This document shows, in pieces, positions 47,601-60,498 of a DNA stretch of 64,000 bases. The stretch is from contig VDFB02252616.1 in the NCBI GenBank assembly GCA_007258455.2, positions 124,045,760 through 124,109,759 of the forward strand, read 5' to 3'. The position numbers and the translations under genes are program-made. The notes below the pieces were generated by a model. It searched no databases and was not told the DNA's origin. It saw only the letters and a program-made list of their open reading frames with translations. This stretch comes from Sequoia sempervirens (lineage: Eukaryota; Streptophyta; Pinopsida; Cupressales; Cupressaceae). Each line of letters starts with the position of its first letter. Positions within the stretch are counted from its first letter, which is position 1.

Positions 47601-49320
47601 AAATGCATTAAAAGTCATGGATGAGAAGCTCAAAACATGCATTCGAAATGGAAGATAGGAGAGTCGTTTCTTAGTTTGTTAAAGGGAAGACTTACTCGAG
47701 CATTTTCCTGTAGAAACCTCTTATGGAAGTCCTTTGAAGAAAACAAAGGATGAAGCTTGAACTCAAAAACCCCATGGAAACTGTATGCAAAGAAGAGTTT
47801 TTCATAAATCCAAATGCAAGAATGATGAGAGAAATTAGGGATTCAATGAGGTTTTGTGTTTGGTGTTTCATCTTTTCCCTAATTCGAGCTTGGGGTAATT
47901 TTATTGCATTGTTTTAAAATCAAATCCCTTAGTTAATACAGTTTATGCCTAGGCCAAGCTCATGCCAAGTAGTTTCTCTTTTGATTTTTAGATAAAATCA
48001 TATAATCATATACCTTTCTTTTATGATTTTATTAGAAATCATATGTTCTTTGCCCCCTTCATTCTAGGTTGAGTCGTTCTTATGCCTTTATTCCTTTTAT
48101 GATTTTGAGAAAATAATAAGGTATGTGCCTTAATTTATTTTTATGATGTCTTAGAAAAATCAAATGTTGTGTAGGTCTCTTCCTTGCAAAAAGAGAAAAA
48201 AATATAAAATCATGTAAGCCTTAGTGTGTTATCTTGATTTTTACAAAGTATCAAAACTTTATTTTCACCTTGCATCTTTGTAAAAATCAGAAGATGAATT
48301 CAAGAAGAGGTTGAGCTTTCTATTTTTTAAACTCAAAACTGCAAATAATGTAAAACATCATTAATGCAATATTGTTATAAATTGCCTTAACATTTGTTAT
48401 TTTTAAATGCATTTAGTCTCCTTAGTCTCTTTCTATTTTTGAGTTTGAGTTCTTGGGAAAAATTGGAAAAGAATGGGCAAACTGAACCTTCTATTTTCAA
48501 TTTTCAGTCAATTTGAACCTAATTTTGTGAGCCTTTTGGATCAACCTATTGGAGATAGAAAGTTTCCATATTTTTTAGTCAGTTTCGATCAGTTTTGTGC
48601 ACCATTTTGGAGGCTTTTCTCTTGAGCTCGAAAATGGATCAAAGTTGTTATTCTGAGATGCAGTTTCACTCTGATTTTTCTATTCTTACTATTGGAGATG
48701 TTTGGGAGGTATACGTTGGAGAAAAGCTTGATTTTTCTTAGTTTTGATTATTGCTTCTTGCTCTCTTGTTCATCTTGCAGAGAGTTTTGTAAACACTTTT
48801 CTACTCATATTTTGATCTTGATACTCCAATTTTAATAAATAGCAGAGCTTTCGTTCTCATTTATTTTCTCATATTTTGCAGTAATATTTTGATGTTCAAT
48901 GTGATTCAAAATATTGAATCCTTTTTATGTCTTGTTATTGTAAACTTGTGTGCAAGAGTTCATATGATTCAAGTTGTATTTTGTGTTCAGTTTTGTGAAC
49001 CTTCATACAAATTACTATTGGGTTATATGTTTTAGGTGAGATTGTGAGAGTTGAAGTTTTGAGAATTTTTTTGTGAGTAGAATCATCAAATTCAAGTTAA
49101 AAATTCTGGTGAATCATCCTTAGGTTTTAGGATTTCATTTTCAATATTTCTCCTAACCCTTTCCTTAAAAAGTCTTTTCGATTAGGTGATCTGCCACTGG
49201 AACCAGCCTACTCTAGAGATTCATTCTTGCCATAGGTCATCCACAACCTGAGAGTGTTTCCATGTTTCAGTGGGATAGTTAAGTTTAACTTGGCTAGGGT
49301 ACAATCCTAATTCACAACAG

Positions 49321-49343
49321 TTTTTGGCATGCCCAATGGGACT
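49321..49343 (+). promoter_or_regulatory. LTR-B primer-binding site
   Basis: One base after the 5' LTR end (CACAACA) lies TTTTTGGCATGCCCAATGGG. It shares TGGCAYGCCC-RTGGGAC with the site of LTR-C, so both elements probably use the same primer tRNA and may belong to related lineages. Confidence 0.65.
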
Positions 49344-49539
49344 CTAAAACTTGTTTTCAGAGAGGTTTTTCAAAGTTTTAAGTTGTTGTTTTGGTATATG
49401 TATAAGTTTCTCCAGCCTTTAGAGGTTTTAAATTATACCTTGTATCTTTTTTCTTTGGTTTTTCATGTAGACCTAAGTGTTGGTATGTTACAACAAAGCA
49501 TCCATTCACTCCATTTTCTAGATTTTACATGAGTAAAAA

Positions 49540-51389
49540 TGTCAAATTCTCATAGCCAATATAAATATTATTAGCCATATCAGCATAATCATGCTACTGG
49601 TTTCAATTCCATGGATTTTCAAAACCAACATGCACAATATAATTACCACCCACCCACCCCTAGTCAGCCTCCGTCTCATCCTTCATACACTCAAAACTAG
49701 CTCACAAACAGTGAAAAGGAGGAGATTACAAGCATAGAGGGTATGTTGTTTAACTTCATGCATGACTTGAAGAAGCAAGTAGAGGAGATAAAGATGAAAC
49801 ATGAGTACAATCAACAACAGGAAGAGATGGCTTATTAGGCCTATCTCTATGAGCAAGAGTTGGAGGTACAAAAGCATGAATTCCAAGCAGCACCTGCAGT
49901 TCCAGATCTACCTACTCAAGAGGAGGTCCATAAGGATCAATTATAAATCTTTAGATAAAGTAAACCTCTTTATACTTCTAAAGTTGAGATTCCAAGTTTT
50001 AGGTAGGATAAAGTCCTTAGTTCCTCAACCCAGCCTCCTAAGCTTAAAATCCCAAGTTTTAGAAGCCTTCATCCCTTGCAAGTTGAGGAAAATGATCATA
50101 TTAAGCCTAGTATAGTTGCATATCAGCCCCTTGAGCAATATTCTTCCTTGCAAGAAACCCAAGAAGCTCCCAAATTTTCTCCACTTGATGAACCCAAGGA
50201 TGAGCCCTTTGATCAAGATACCTTACTCCACCTTGAGAAGCTTAGAAAGGTAAATCCATTGTGTTTAGCCTTTGAAGTTTACTGCTTGTAGCAGCAAAAG
50301 ATGGAGCAGGAAAAGGTTTCTCAAGATGAATCTTTTCTTATTTGTATTGATGAGTTTCCTGATTTTATTGAAAATGATCAAGCTATTGTAATAAGCCATT
50401 CAGAGCAGTAGGATGAGGAGGCTGCTCAAGAGGATAACTCCGTAGTTTGGCTTAATGAGTTACCTACTTTAATTGAGAATGATGATGGAGAGGTTGCTTT
50501 TGAGCAGCAGGAGGAGGTCAAAGGATGTGGTGAGTTGTTGAGTGAAGATCATAAATATGATAATAGAACCTTGGATCAAGAAGAAGGGAATAAAGATGAA
50601 CCTATTTTGGAGTCCAATAGGCTTAGTGAAAGCTATCATGAGGTTCTAGTTAATATGATTGATTAGGTTCCTAACTTTGAGTATGAAAGTGAAGATGGTA
50701 TGACTATACCAAATGCTGGCCACCATAGTGATGACGACCACCTAGATAAGGTGTTGATCCAAGAATAGATATGTGAAAGTAGCCTTGATTCAAATGATCA
50801 AGAGCATGAGAAGGATTTATTCCAAGCTGAAATTGAGCTTTTCTGATCACGCTTAGAAAATATGCCAACATCTTTGGAGGAGGGTTTCCTTGAACAACAA
50901 AAGCAAAAGGTGGAGGTGGCTGAATTCTCAAATGAGCCATTGGTTATGGAGCAGCATAACCAGCAGCATGATCTTGACTGGTTAGAAGAGCTTCCTTTAT
51001 GTTCCACAGAGGAGATTGAAGTTGATGTGCCAATTGAGGGTTAGCTGGAGGAGGCTATCTCATTATCTGAATTGTTTCCTTCCTTCATTGAAGAAAAGAG
51101 TCCCGATTCAAAAAGTTCTCTTTTGAATAATGGTGAGGGATTTGAGCTCATACTTGCTATTCCTAAGAGAATTCTAAGAGTTGACAGTTTTGATGAGTTG
51201 TTAGCTACTCTAATGGAGGAGGATGGTTCATTGACTATGGATGAGAAGTTAACATGGGAAGCCATCATGCATGGTGAGGATGATGTTATTTCTAATCACT
51301 TGAATTTCCCTCTCTCCACTCCAAATCCTTCAAGGGGATGGCATATTAGGCATCTAGCTGGATTGGAAACCAACAAGAAGGAGTAGCCC
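49540..51389 (+). pseudogene. LTR-B gag-like acidic protein
   Basis: ATG 49540 opens MSNSHSQYKYY. An Asn/Gln/Tyr/Pro-rich start leads to a coiled-coil-like part (MLFNFMHDLKKQVEEIKMKH) and, after a frameshift between about 49945 and 50075, a long acidic region to 51387. The acidic part repeats a phrase of the type L-x-E-L/F-P-x-F/L-I-E: IDEFPDFIEND, LNELPTLIENDD, LEELPLCSTEEIE, LSELFPSFIEE. About ten stops, nearly all TAG, interrupt it. There is no zinc knuckle, protease or polymerase. I take it for the element's own structural protein by position only. Confidence 0.55.
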
Positions 51390-51960
51390 TGTGACAATGT
51401 TGATCTTGAGCATCAAGGGAGGTATCATTTTGAGCACAATCAGTTCATTTTTTCACTTGATCACCTTTGTTTAACAAATCAAGATAGGTAGGTAAGTGAC
51501 TGCATTTTCCTTCTTAGACAGGTGTTGCATCAAATTTTTGGATATTTGATTTTTCTCCACATCTTTGAATTAAATCACAAGCATGCAAAGCATCCTCTAT
51601 TGGTTAGAAGTGGGAGCTATTTTTCAAAATGAGTATTTAATGGTTTTGTCTAAGTGCCACTTTCATTGGATAGCATAGGATAGAGTTAGTGTTGTTGCTA
51701 ATAAGTTCTTAAGGCACATTTCTTTCAGTTATTTTCTTCCCTAAGTGTTATTGCACATGTTTACCAGCCACTAGGGCCTTTTAGTTTTCTTTCAGTTTGG
51801 TTTTGTTTGGATTTCCACTGTTGTTTGGAGTAGTTTTTGGTCAATTTTCATGGTTTTTTGAGTTTGATAAGGGGAAAATTTGACTTCGCACTCAATGAAT
51901 TGTTTAACACAACTAGTCTATATGCTTAGTAGGAAAGCATTCAATAGAAATCTCCAAGAA

Positions 51961-54900
51961 TGTTACCAATTTTTCACCTACAACTCAAATTGGTAGAGCT
52001 GAAGTAATTTTCTTATATTAAAGGTGAAAATATTTCAACTTATTTATGCTTTGCTTATGTTAAAGTTTAAAAGAAATTTTCAGTTGTTACTGTGTAATGT
52101 GTTTTCAACAAAAGAAAGCATTCATTTTTCCATTCAATTTTTTACAACATAAAAGAGACTACATGATGATATAAGAATATTGCTTTCATTCAATTTTGCA
52201 ATGATTTATTCAATTCATAATGTTGCATTCACTTTGCAAAAGAGATATATATATAATTGCACAAGATTGCAAAGAATGTTGTTTTTAATATTCATTGGAA
52301 AGAAAAGAGAGATAAATTGTCCCACACAAGTAATGGGAATAGCTGAACCAACACATTATAAATAATGTACTATGTATCTAAAGATAAAGGAAGGAAATGA
52401 AGCATATAAGGAAAAATATATCCATCATTGCTTGTTTGTGTTTGGTGTTGGTCTTCATTGCAACTGCTCCTCCTTGCTCCCCGTCTTGAGTGAACCTGCA
52501 TCATGATGAAAGAAATTGTTAGACCTCCAGATATGAATCTTCCTATGTGCTCTATCAATAAAAATATAGTACATTTCCTATGATGCATTGAATCAGTTGA
52601 ATAAACATCAAAAGTATGCAAGAGGGCCTAAAAAATAAGATATCATAGGAGCATCGAGCTTCACTATTTTTTTTATCAAACATGTTTTTTCATTGTGAAG
52701 GTATAGGTGAAATCGTGTTGTTGATTCATTTCTAAAGACATCATAGCATGTGGTGCAAAAATGGGCTCCCACAAGGGTTGAGCCCAACATGTTGCCCCTA
52801 ATTCTCAAAAGAGGAAATGAGATAGGAATTCATGTTTGTAATGCTCAAATAGAAACATTCAACTAAAGAAGTATCTCATAAAGTAACTGCAAGAGCCTCA
52901 AGCTCATTGATCATTCATGACATTCAAATCCAAGAGTGTGATGAAGTGAAAATCACAGATAAACAATAGCTTATCTAAGTACTTAATAAATGTGCAAAGC
53001 TAAATAAAAATGCACTATTTTCATTGAAGGAATTTTCATTCGCAAGCAATGTTTCAAGCTATTAATGTTTGTTTTCATAATATTGTTATCATTGCTTCTA
53101 TATCATGTTCTTTTCATATAATGTGAAGGTACATCCATTAGGAACAAGAAGCAATGGAAGATAGTGCTTGCATAAGGTGGGGTAGCAAACGGTGCATTGT
53201 CATGGACTGCAAACGTGAAATAGCCATAATATGCATGGCCATCAAAAACTCATCCAGGCTATCACCAATAGTAGGAAAAAAGTCATATGTTTTCTCAAAG
53301 TTTCAAGGAAGCAATGATTTTTGGCATATAGAATAACATTATCACTATTGCAAAGTAATAAATTCACTAGAGAAATGACAAGGGTATCTATGCAAAGGTA
53401 AGTGCAAATGCAATGGAAGGTTTAGAGAATTTTTAAGTAAATCCCTTGAGCATAAAAAAAGCCTTGTTGTTGTCATAGGTTGGAAACACAAAGCATAGTG
53501 ACAATTTTTCTAAAAGTAAATGAATGTTCATAAATAGTTCAATGAAACAACATAATGGGGCAGCCATTAGGACAACGACAGTGACAATTCCAAGATGCAA
53601 GTTTACATGAGCAATATGCTTTATTGCAGGATGCAAGTTCATAAGGACAATGTGTGTGGTGCCTAAGTAGGAAAATTCAATTAGGATAGCCATTAAGAGA
53701 ACATGAAAATTAAGGACAAGATAAATCAAGCTCATAGAAACAAGTGCTATGTTGTACTATTATATAGCAAGCAAAAAGTATTACAATGAAAATGTTTCTT
53801 AAAATCAGTGAGGTCCATTCAAAGTGATATGTCAAAATGCAATTGCATAGTGCTTGAAAGAGATGAAAGAGAACCCATAATGTATGATGTTTTCAAGATG
53901 GGGTTCCCAAAACTCAAACCCAGAATGGTGGTAAAATCATATGCCTTTTGTTTTTTTCAAGAAAATAAACCATTTTGTCTCATTTTCAAAAGCAAGAATG
54001 CACTTCTTGAAATGGGTCAACTAATCATCATAGATTGGGTCTATGTCTTTATGGTGAGGCCATAAGCTTCTATACAAAAGAGATTTATTTTTTTTCCTTT
54101 AGAAAAATAAGCAACATAACTTCCTTTTATCAAATAATGAAGATGAATGAAACCCAGTTTTATGCTTTGTATAAGTTTTTCAAAAATGATGGGGGGTTGT
54201 GATGAGTCTTGTGGCCAAAACAAGGAGCTAGGAGTTTTCTTTTCAAGAAAAGAGAACCCACTACCGAGGGTTTCTAACCTCTCTTTTGAAAACTAGAGGA
54301 AACACATAGCAAAAAACCAGAAATTTAATAGGCCACAACCATACATACAAAAACAAGTTTTTATTGCCCTTTAAAAATAGAGCAGTGTATATCTACATTC
54401 AGGAAAATAAGAGAAATTTCAAGTTGTTCAAGAATAAAGAAAACCAGAAATATCTAACAAATTCGTAGCCATAAGAGATAAGGGGGTTTCGAAAACAAAC
54501 GTTTTGAGACAAAGAAACACTCATACATTTTGTTCACATTGAGTCCAAATTGAGCATATTGCTATAAGAGAAAAGAAACAATGCAAGGTCCAATAAATGG
54601 GGGGCTTACCTTGGGTTTTCTGCCATTTTTTATAAGAGAAATGCCTCCCAAAGTTCAAGCTAACACTAACCATGGCAGCCTCCAAACAATGAGGGAATCG
54701 ACAGAAAGTACAAACATAAGAAATGCACTAGAAAATACATTAAAAGGCGTGGCTGAGAAGCTCAAAACATGCATTCAAAATGGAAGATAGGAGAGTCATT
54801 GCTTAGTTTGTTAAAAGGAAGACTTACCTGAGCATTTTCCTATATAAACCTCTTATGAAAGTCCTTAGAAGACAATATAGGATGAAGATCGAACTCAAAA

Positions 54901-56451
54901 ACCCCATGGCAACTGTATGCAAAGAAGATTTTTTTCAGAAATCCAAATGCAAGAATGATGAGAGAAATTAGGGATGCAATGAGGTTTTGTGTTTAGGGTT
55001 TCATATTTGCCCTAATTCGATCGTGGGGTCATTTTATCACATTGTTTTAAAATCAAATGCCTTAGTTAATACACTTTATGCCTAGGCCAAGCTCATGCCT
55101 TAGTTTCTCTTTTGATTTTTAGAGAAAATCATATAATCATATACCTTTCTTTTATGATTTTATTAGAAAATCATATGTGCTTTGGCCCCTTCATTCTAGG
55201 TTGAGCCTTTGTTATGCCTTTATTCATTTTATGATTTTGAGAAAATCATAAGGTATGTGCCTTAATTTATTTTTATGAATTTTTAGAAAAATCAGATGTT
55301 GTGTAGGTCTCTTCCTTGCAAAAGAGAAAAAAATATAACTCCATGGAAGCCTTAGTGTGTTATCTGGATTTTTACAAAGTATCAAAACTTTATTTTCACC
55401 TTGTATCTTTGTAAAAATTAGAAGATGAAGTCAAGAAGAGGTTGAACTTTCTATTTTGTAAACTCAAAACTACAAATAATGAAAACATCATTAAGGAAAT
55501 ATTGTTATAAATTCCCTTAATGTTTATTGTTTTTAAATGTAGATAGTCTCCTTAGAATCTTTCTATTTCTGAGTTTGAGTTCTTAGGAGAAATTGGAAAA
55601 GAATGGGCAAACTGAACCTTCTATTTCAGTTTTCAATCACTTTGAACTTGATTTTGTGAGGCTTTTGGATCGACCTATTGGAGATAGAAAGTTTCCATAA
55701 TTTTCAGTCAATTTGGATCAATTTTGGGCACCATTTTGGAGGCTTTTCTCTTGAGCTAAAAAATGGATCAAATTTGCTATTCCAAGATGCAGTTTCACTT
55801 TGATTTTTCTATTCTCACTATTGGAGATGTTTGGGAGATATAAGTTGGAGAAAAACTTGATTTTTCTCAGTTCAAATTATTGTTTCTTGCTCTCTTGTTC
55901 ATCTTGCAGAGAGTTTTGTAAACACTTTTCTACTCATATTTTGATCTTGATACTCTTTCAGTTTTAATAAATAGCAAAGCTTTCCTTCTCATTTATTTTC
56001 TCATATTTTGCATAATAATTTTATGTTCAATATGATTCAAAATACCAAATATTTTTTATGTCTTGTTATTGTAAACTTCTGTGCAAGTGTTTCATATGAT
56101 TCAGGTTGTATTTTTTGTTCAATTTTGTGAAATGTCATATAGATTACTATTGGGTTATATGTTTTAGGTGAGATTGTGAGAGTTGAAGTTTTGAGAAGTT
56201 GTTTGTGAGTAGAATCATTAAAGTCAAGTTAAAAATTCTAGTGAATCATCCTTAGGTTTTAGGATTTCATTTTCAGTTTTCCTCCTAACCGTTTCCTTAG
56301 AAATTCTTTTAGGTTAGGTGATCTACAAGGGGAACCAACTTGCTCTGGAGATTCATTCTCGCCATAGGTCACCTACAACCTGAGAGTGTTTCCATGTTTT
56401 AGCAGGATAGTTAATTTTAACTTGGCTAGGGTGCAATCTTGATTGACAACA
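51961..56451 (+). repeat. LTR-B 3' LTR
   Basis: 4491 bp, uninterrupted, beginning TGTTACC and ending ACAACA. It pairs with the split 5' LTR over its whole length. It includes the undisturbed site GGGCTCCCACAAGGG near 52765 that shows where LTR-C entered the other copy. Confidence 0.88.
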
Positions 56452-57300
56452 AATATCACTAATTAAGGATTAAGGATGAGGATATCTTTAAAACTACATT
56501 CAGAAATAGATATGGACACTATGATTTCATTGTTTTACCCTTTATTTTAACAAATTCACCAACAATATTCATGAACCTAATGAATAGTGTATTTACGTGG
56601 ATTACCTTGACAAATTTGCACTAGTTTTTCTAGATGATATTCTGATTTAATCTAGAAATAAGGAAGAACATTGTAAGCACTTAGAAATGGTCCTACAATG
56701 TCCAAGAGAGCATAAGTTGTATAGTAAAATTTCTAAATGTACATTCTTCCAAAAGAGGGTAGATTATCTAGGACATGTGATTTCGATCTAGAAGGAATTT
56801 CTGTAGACCTAGCTAAGATCAAAGCAATACTTGAGTGGCTTGTAGCCAAGAATGTGATGGAAATAAAAAGTTTCATGGGTCTAACAGGGTACTATAGGAA
56901 GTTTGTTGCAAAATTTTCTAAGATCACTTTCCCAATTACTTCTTTACAAAAGAAAGGAAAAAAAATGAATGGATTGGGAAGTGTCGAAGATTTTGACCTA
57001 CTCAAAGAGAAGTTAACCACCGCACCAATCTTAAAAGTACCAGATTCTAAAAGTAACTTTATAGTTATCACAGATGCATGCGAAGAAGGGTTACGAGATG
57101 TATTAATGCAAGATGGACAAGTGATAGCTTATGAATCTAGAAATTTGAAACCTTAAAGTACCTTTTTACTCAACCTAATCTGAATGATAGACAAAGAAGG
57201 TGGTTAGAGCTAATAGTTGATTATGATTTTAGTATCAGTTATATTAAAGGGAAGGAAAATTAGGTTGCTGACACACTAAGTCAAAGATGTATTGTTTCCA
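56452..57300 (+). pseudogene. pol: Gy-A reverse transcriptase C-terminal part and RNase H
   Basis: After LTR-B the frame resumes with [18 protein letters not shown] and [10 protein letters not shown]. The catalytic block reads LVFLDDIL (Asp-Asp codons 56633-56638). Then come HCKHLEMVLQC and FFQKRVDYLGHVIS, and the open frame 56737-57156 includes KSFMGLTGYYRKFV and NFIVITDACEEGL from RNase H. At 57154 SRNLKP is followed directly by LKYLFTQPNLNDRQ; the stretch expected between them is missing, so part of RNase H is deleted. The end reads VADTLSQR near 57270. Confidence 0.85.
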
Positions 57301-58790
57301 TAGTAACAATTCAAATTGATTCTAGCAGGAAAGTACTCAAAAAGTGTAAGGAGGATGAGTATTACTTGTAAGTTAAGCAAGCACTCACTAATAATCCACA
57401 AGATTCTAGGTATGAAGGTTTTCATTTTGAACTGAATGGATTATTTAGATATAAGGGTAGAATGTATGTTCTTGAAATAAATGAATTAAAAAATCTAGTA
57501 TGGAAGTACACGAAGCACCGTACTTTGGACATCTTGGAGTGACAAAAATGATGGCCCATGTAAAACCATTATACTTTTGGAAGGGAATGAAAGGAGATGT
57601 CACTAGTTTTGTGGCTAGTGTCTTGAGTTTCAAAGGGTGAAAGCAGAACACCATCATCTTGTAGGCATGTTATACCCACATAATATACCTGAGAGGAAGT
57701 GGCAAGTCATAAGTATGGACTTTGCACAAAGATTTCCTTTATCAAGAAGTAAGCATAATGTCATTCTTGTGGTTGTAGATAAGCTTACCAAGGTAGCACA
57801 TTTTATACCTGGGAATCTAACTGATGGAGCACCTATCATAGCTAGAAAATTTGTGCAAGAAGTGTTTATATTTCATTGGATTCCTAAGAATATTATCTCA
57901 AATAGGGATGCATGAGTCACTTCTAGGTTTTGGAAAACTTTGTTTTCAGCACTAGGGACTCAGTTGAACATTAGCTCAATATATCATCCAGAAACAGATG
58001 GGAAAATTGAAAGGGTAAATCAAGTACTAGATGATCTACTTAGGATGTATTACATGGATCAACAGTACAAGTAGGAAGACTACTTTCCCTTAGTGGAATT
58101 TTCTTATACTAATTCTTATCATTCTGCGATAAAGATGGCTCCTTTCGAAGCTTTGTATTGCTGAAAGTGTCAAACTCCTATAAGTTGGCATAAAATTGAG
58201 GATCAAGTAAGTCTTGGGTCAAAGATGTTGGCTGAAATGGATGAGAAAGTTAATATTATTAATCAAAGGTTGGTCGAAGCTAATGATAGGAAAAAAAGCT
58301 ATGTTGATGCTAAGAGAGTGCCCCATAATTTTTCCTTAGGTGATAAAGTATTGTTGAGAGTGAAACCTCACAAGAGCTCCATTAAATTTGGAAAGACTTA
58401 TAAGTTATCCCCATGCTATGTTGGATCTTTTGAGACCCTTGAGGAAGTAAATCCAATAGCTTATCGAATCGCATTGCCACTAGCTCTTGCCAAAATGCAT
58501 AATGTCTTCCATGTGTCCTACCTTAAAAAGTATATACTTAGTGATAATCATGTGATTGATTAGACTGCTTTATAGGTACAAGACCTTGGAGTAGTAACTC
58601 TCCAGCCCATCAAGGTGCTAGGAAGATGTAAGCTATGCTTGCGTAACAAATAATTCTTGTAGTGCAAAGTCCAGTGGGACCAATATGCAGAAGACTCAGT
58701 TACTTGGGAGGACTATGCAGAAATTTAGCAAAAGTTTCCTCATATTCTTAATGATTTTAAGAATACCTGAAGCAATGTGTTGTTAGTTGT
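57301..58790 (+). pseudogene. pol: Gy-A integrase with chromodomain-like C-terminus
   Basis: The zinc-binding N-terminus is degenerate (HFGHLGVTKMM-like text near 57525). The catalytic core has ISMDFAQRFP (first Asp, near 57720), IISNRDA (second Asp, 57900) and HPETDGKIERVNQ (Glu near 58005). The open frame 58225-58563 covers the C-terminal part: KSYVDAKRVPHNFSLGDKVL then LRVKPHKSS, the GPF-like SPCYVGSFE segment, and MHNVFHVSYLKKY. Beyond a stop, VKVLGRCKLCLRN, VQWDQYAEDSVTWEDYAE and FPHILNDF resemble the chromodomain that guides chromovirus integration to heterochromatin. Stops occur at about ten places. Confidence 0.85.
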
Positions 58791-58833
58791 TATATTTTAA
58801 TAATACCTAAAGTCATTGGGGATGATGATTCAT

Positions 58834-58844
58834 AAGGGGGATTA
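58834..58844 (+). promoter_or_regulatory. Gy-A polypurine tract
   Basis: TAAGGGGGATTA ends directly at the 3' LTR start (TGTTACACCC). It is the expected plus-strand primer, though the last bases include pyrimidines. Confidence 0.55.
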
Positions 58845-59647
58845 TGTTACACCCCAATTGTGTAGTTACCATTTACTATTACTACATAGGGTAAATATGA
58901 ATGTAATGTGAGTTTTGGAGATGAATAAATTGTGCTTGTACCTTGTTATCAATATAAATGTTATCTCATTTGATGTTATCTCAGTTGATGTTATTTCATG
59001 GGGAAATATTGCATATATGTGAGTGGATGGTTTTGAATTATTATTCTAACTTTAGAGATGTTTTATGTATACTGCATATGTTGTGAATAATTAATTGTCA
59101 TTTGCATGTGTTAGTGGATGTAGGTATATGTTCCATTCCTCCAAGCAGACGAGAAGCATCACTCAGGAGAAGATCTTGGTTGAGTAACTGGTAAACATAA
59201 ACTTTCTAAGCATATACATACACCACATTATAATGATTGAGTTGAGTCATTTTATGGGAATTTGGTAAGTCATCCTTAGTTGATGTATTAGCACTAGTAG
59301 AGTCTTGTTTAATTTTTTGTGCATTGATGGGTGATTTTTATTTATTCGAGTTTTGGATATCTTTCTTGCACTATTACGATTATATTGATACATGGACCTT
59401 ACGTGGACTAGGTGTATATGTATGCACATATGTGTCAATAGGATATAATTGACATGTATATGCACATGTATAGATGTACTACACATATTTACCTATCAAT
59501 ATGATGGTAATAATGAATGGTTATATGTGAATCAAATGTGAACATATATATATATGTATGGTATATACACTTTTCCATATGTATATATGCATACATTTGA
59601 TATATTGTGATTATATGCAAATACTATCTTGATTGTATTCATTTATA

Positions 59648-59648
<1 letters not shown>

Positions 59649-59686
<38 letters not shown>
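59649..59686. repeat. (TA)n microsatellite in the Gy-A 3' LTR
   Basis: About 19 TA units in a row. The corresponding region of the 5' LTR has shorter TA runs but an expanded GTAT tract, so the two copies have changed separately since insertion. Confidence 0.9.
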
Positions 59687-59688
<2 letters not shown>

Positions 59689-60489
59689 AATGTATACTTG
59701 CCTAAATAATTTTTATATATGCAAATAAATATATATGTGTGTGTGTATATGATATATTATATAATAATAATATATATTTAAACATATTATATACATATTA
59801 TTTATCAACTATCATTTACTTTAGTAGAAGCTGATTTATAAAGGCTGATAATAGTCTATAATGACTATGATATTGGAGGTCGATAATAGTCGATAATGAC
59901 TATGTTTTTAGAAGTTGTATGAAATTTACTTATGACTATTTTGTGAAATTGATTATCACTCAAAATGTCAGGCGATATAAGACATTTGTATTACATTTGA
60001 TGTTGATGTCTTATGTTGATATTTAAGGATGGACTTGGTCAACGCATTTGATAAGATTAACCTTGACTTAGTATTCATATCTACCATGATTTTGTATAGC
60101 TACCAATTACTTTGTCAAACATATTTAATTCCTTAGTCGACTCATCCTCAAAACAAGTTGATGGATTCTTGTTGTTATGAATTGGTAATTGACTATTTCT
60201 TTTGAAAGGAAACCATGCCAAACAAGAAGGAAAGAGGATGGATTTGGTGCCACCTCTGAAACCAATTTGTTGTGGATGTCTATTTCTTGAGACAATTTGA
60301 ATTGGGCATATGCAAATTGAATAATTCTTGCAATTGTTGTCAATGCTACAAGTTGACCTATAAGTGGTTTTGCTAGGTATGAACTTAGGAAGTCACCACC
60401 TTTTTGTTGAGTTTCATGTGTTTCTTTTCATAGATCTTTATGTCCATTAACATTCCTAAACTATAGGCTAAGAGTTTACTAGGCTACTC

Positions 60490-60498
60490 TATAAATAG
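60490..60498 (+). promoter_or_regulatory. TATA box of the Gy-A 3' LTR
   Basis: TATAAATAG, the same motif as in the 5' LTR at 27114. If active it would drive transcription out of the element into the Helitron endonuclease sequence. Confidence 0.5.

Larger units (their letters stand above)
33278..49319 (+). repeat. LTR-B 5' LTR (split by LTR-C)
   Basis: LTR sequence is 33278-34080 and 45634-49319, interrupted by LTR-C with its CCCAC duplication. It pairs with 51961-56451 throughout and differs at about one base in twelve by eye. Short open frames in both copies (for example near 46095 and 53230) recur only because the LTRs are duplicates; they show no domain. Confidence 0.85.
33278..56451 (+). 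mobile_element. LTR-B: non-autonomous LTR retrotransposon with 4.5-kb LTRs
   Basis: Both LTRs begin TGTTACCAATTTTTCACC; the 3' copy ends GACAACA and the 5' copy CACAACA. The flanks TATAT (33273-33277) and AATAT (56452-56456) form a 5-bp duplication with one mismatch. The net 5' LTR length (33278-49319 without LTR-C and its duplicated site) is 4489 bp, and the 3' LTR (51961-56451) is 4491 bp. Only 2.64 kb lies between them, coding for one gag-like acidic protein and no protease, reverse transcriptase or integrase. This is a large retrotransposon derivative that needs enzymes from another element. Excision rejoins the Gy-A reverse transcriptase. Confidence 0.88.

Noticed and set aside
31143..58790. 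Endogenous pararetrovirus or retrovirus as an explanation for gag-pol
   Set aside because: Paired LTRs, a 5-bp target duplication, Ty3/gypsy domain order with integrase after RNase H, and no envelope-like or movement-protein frame support an LTR retrotransposon.
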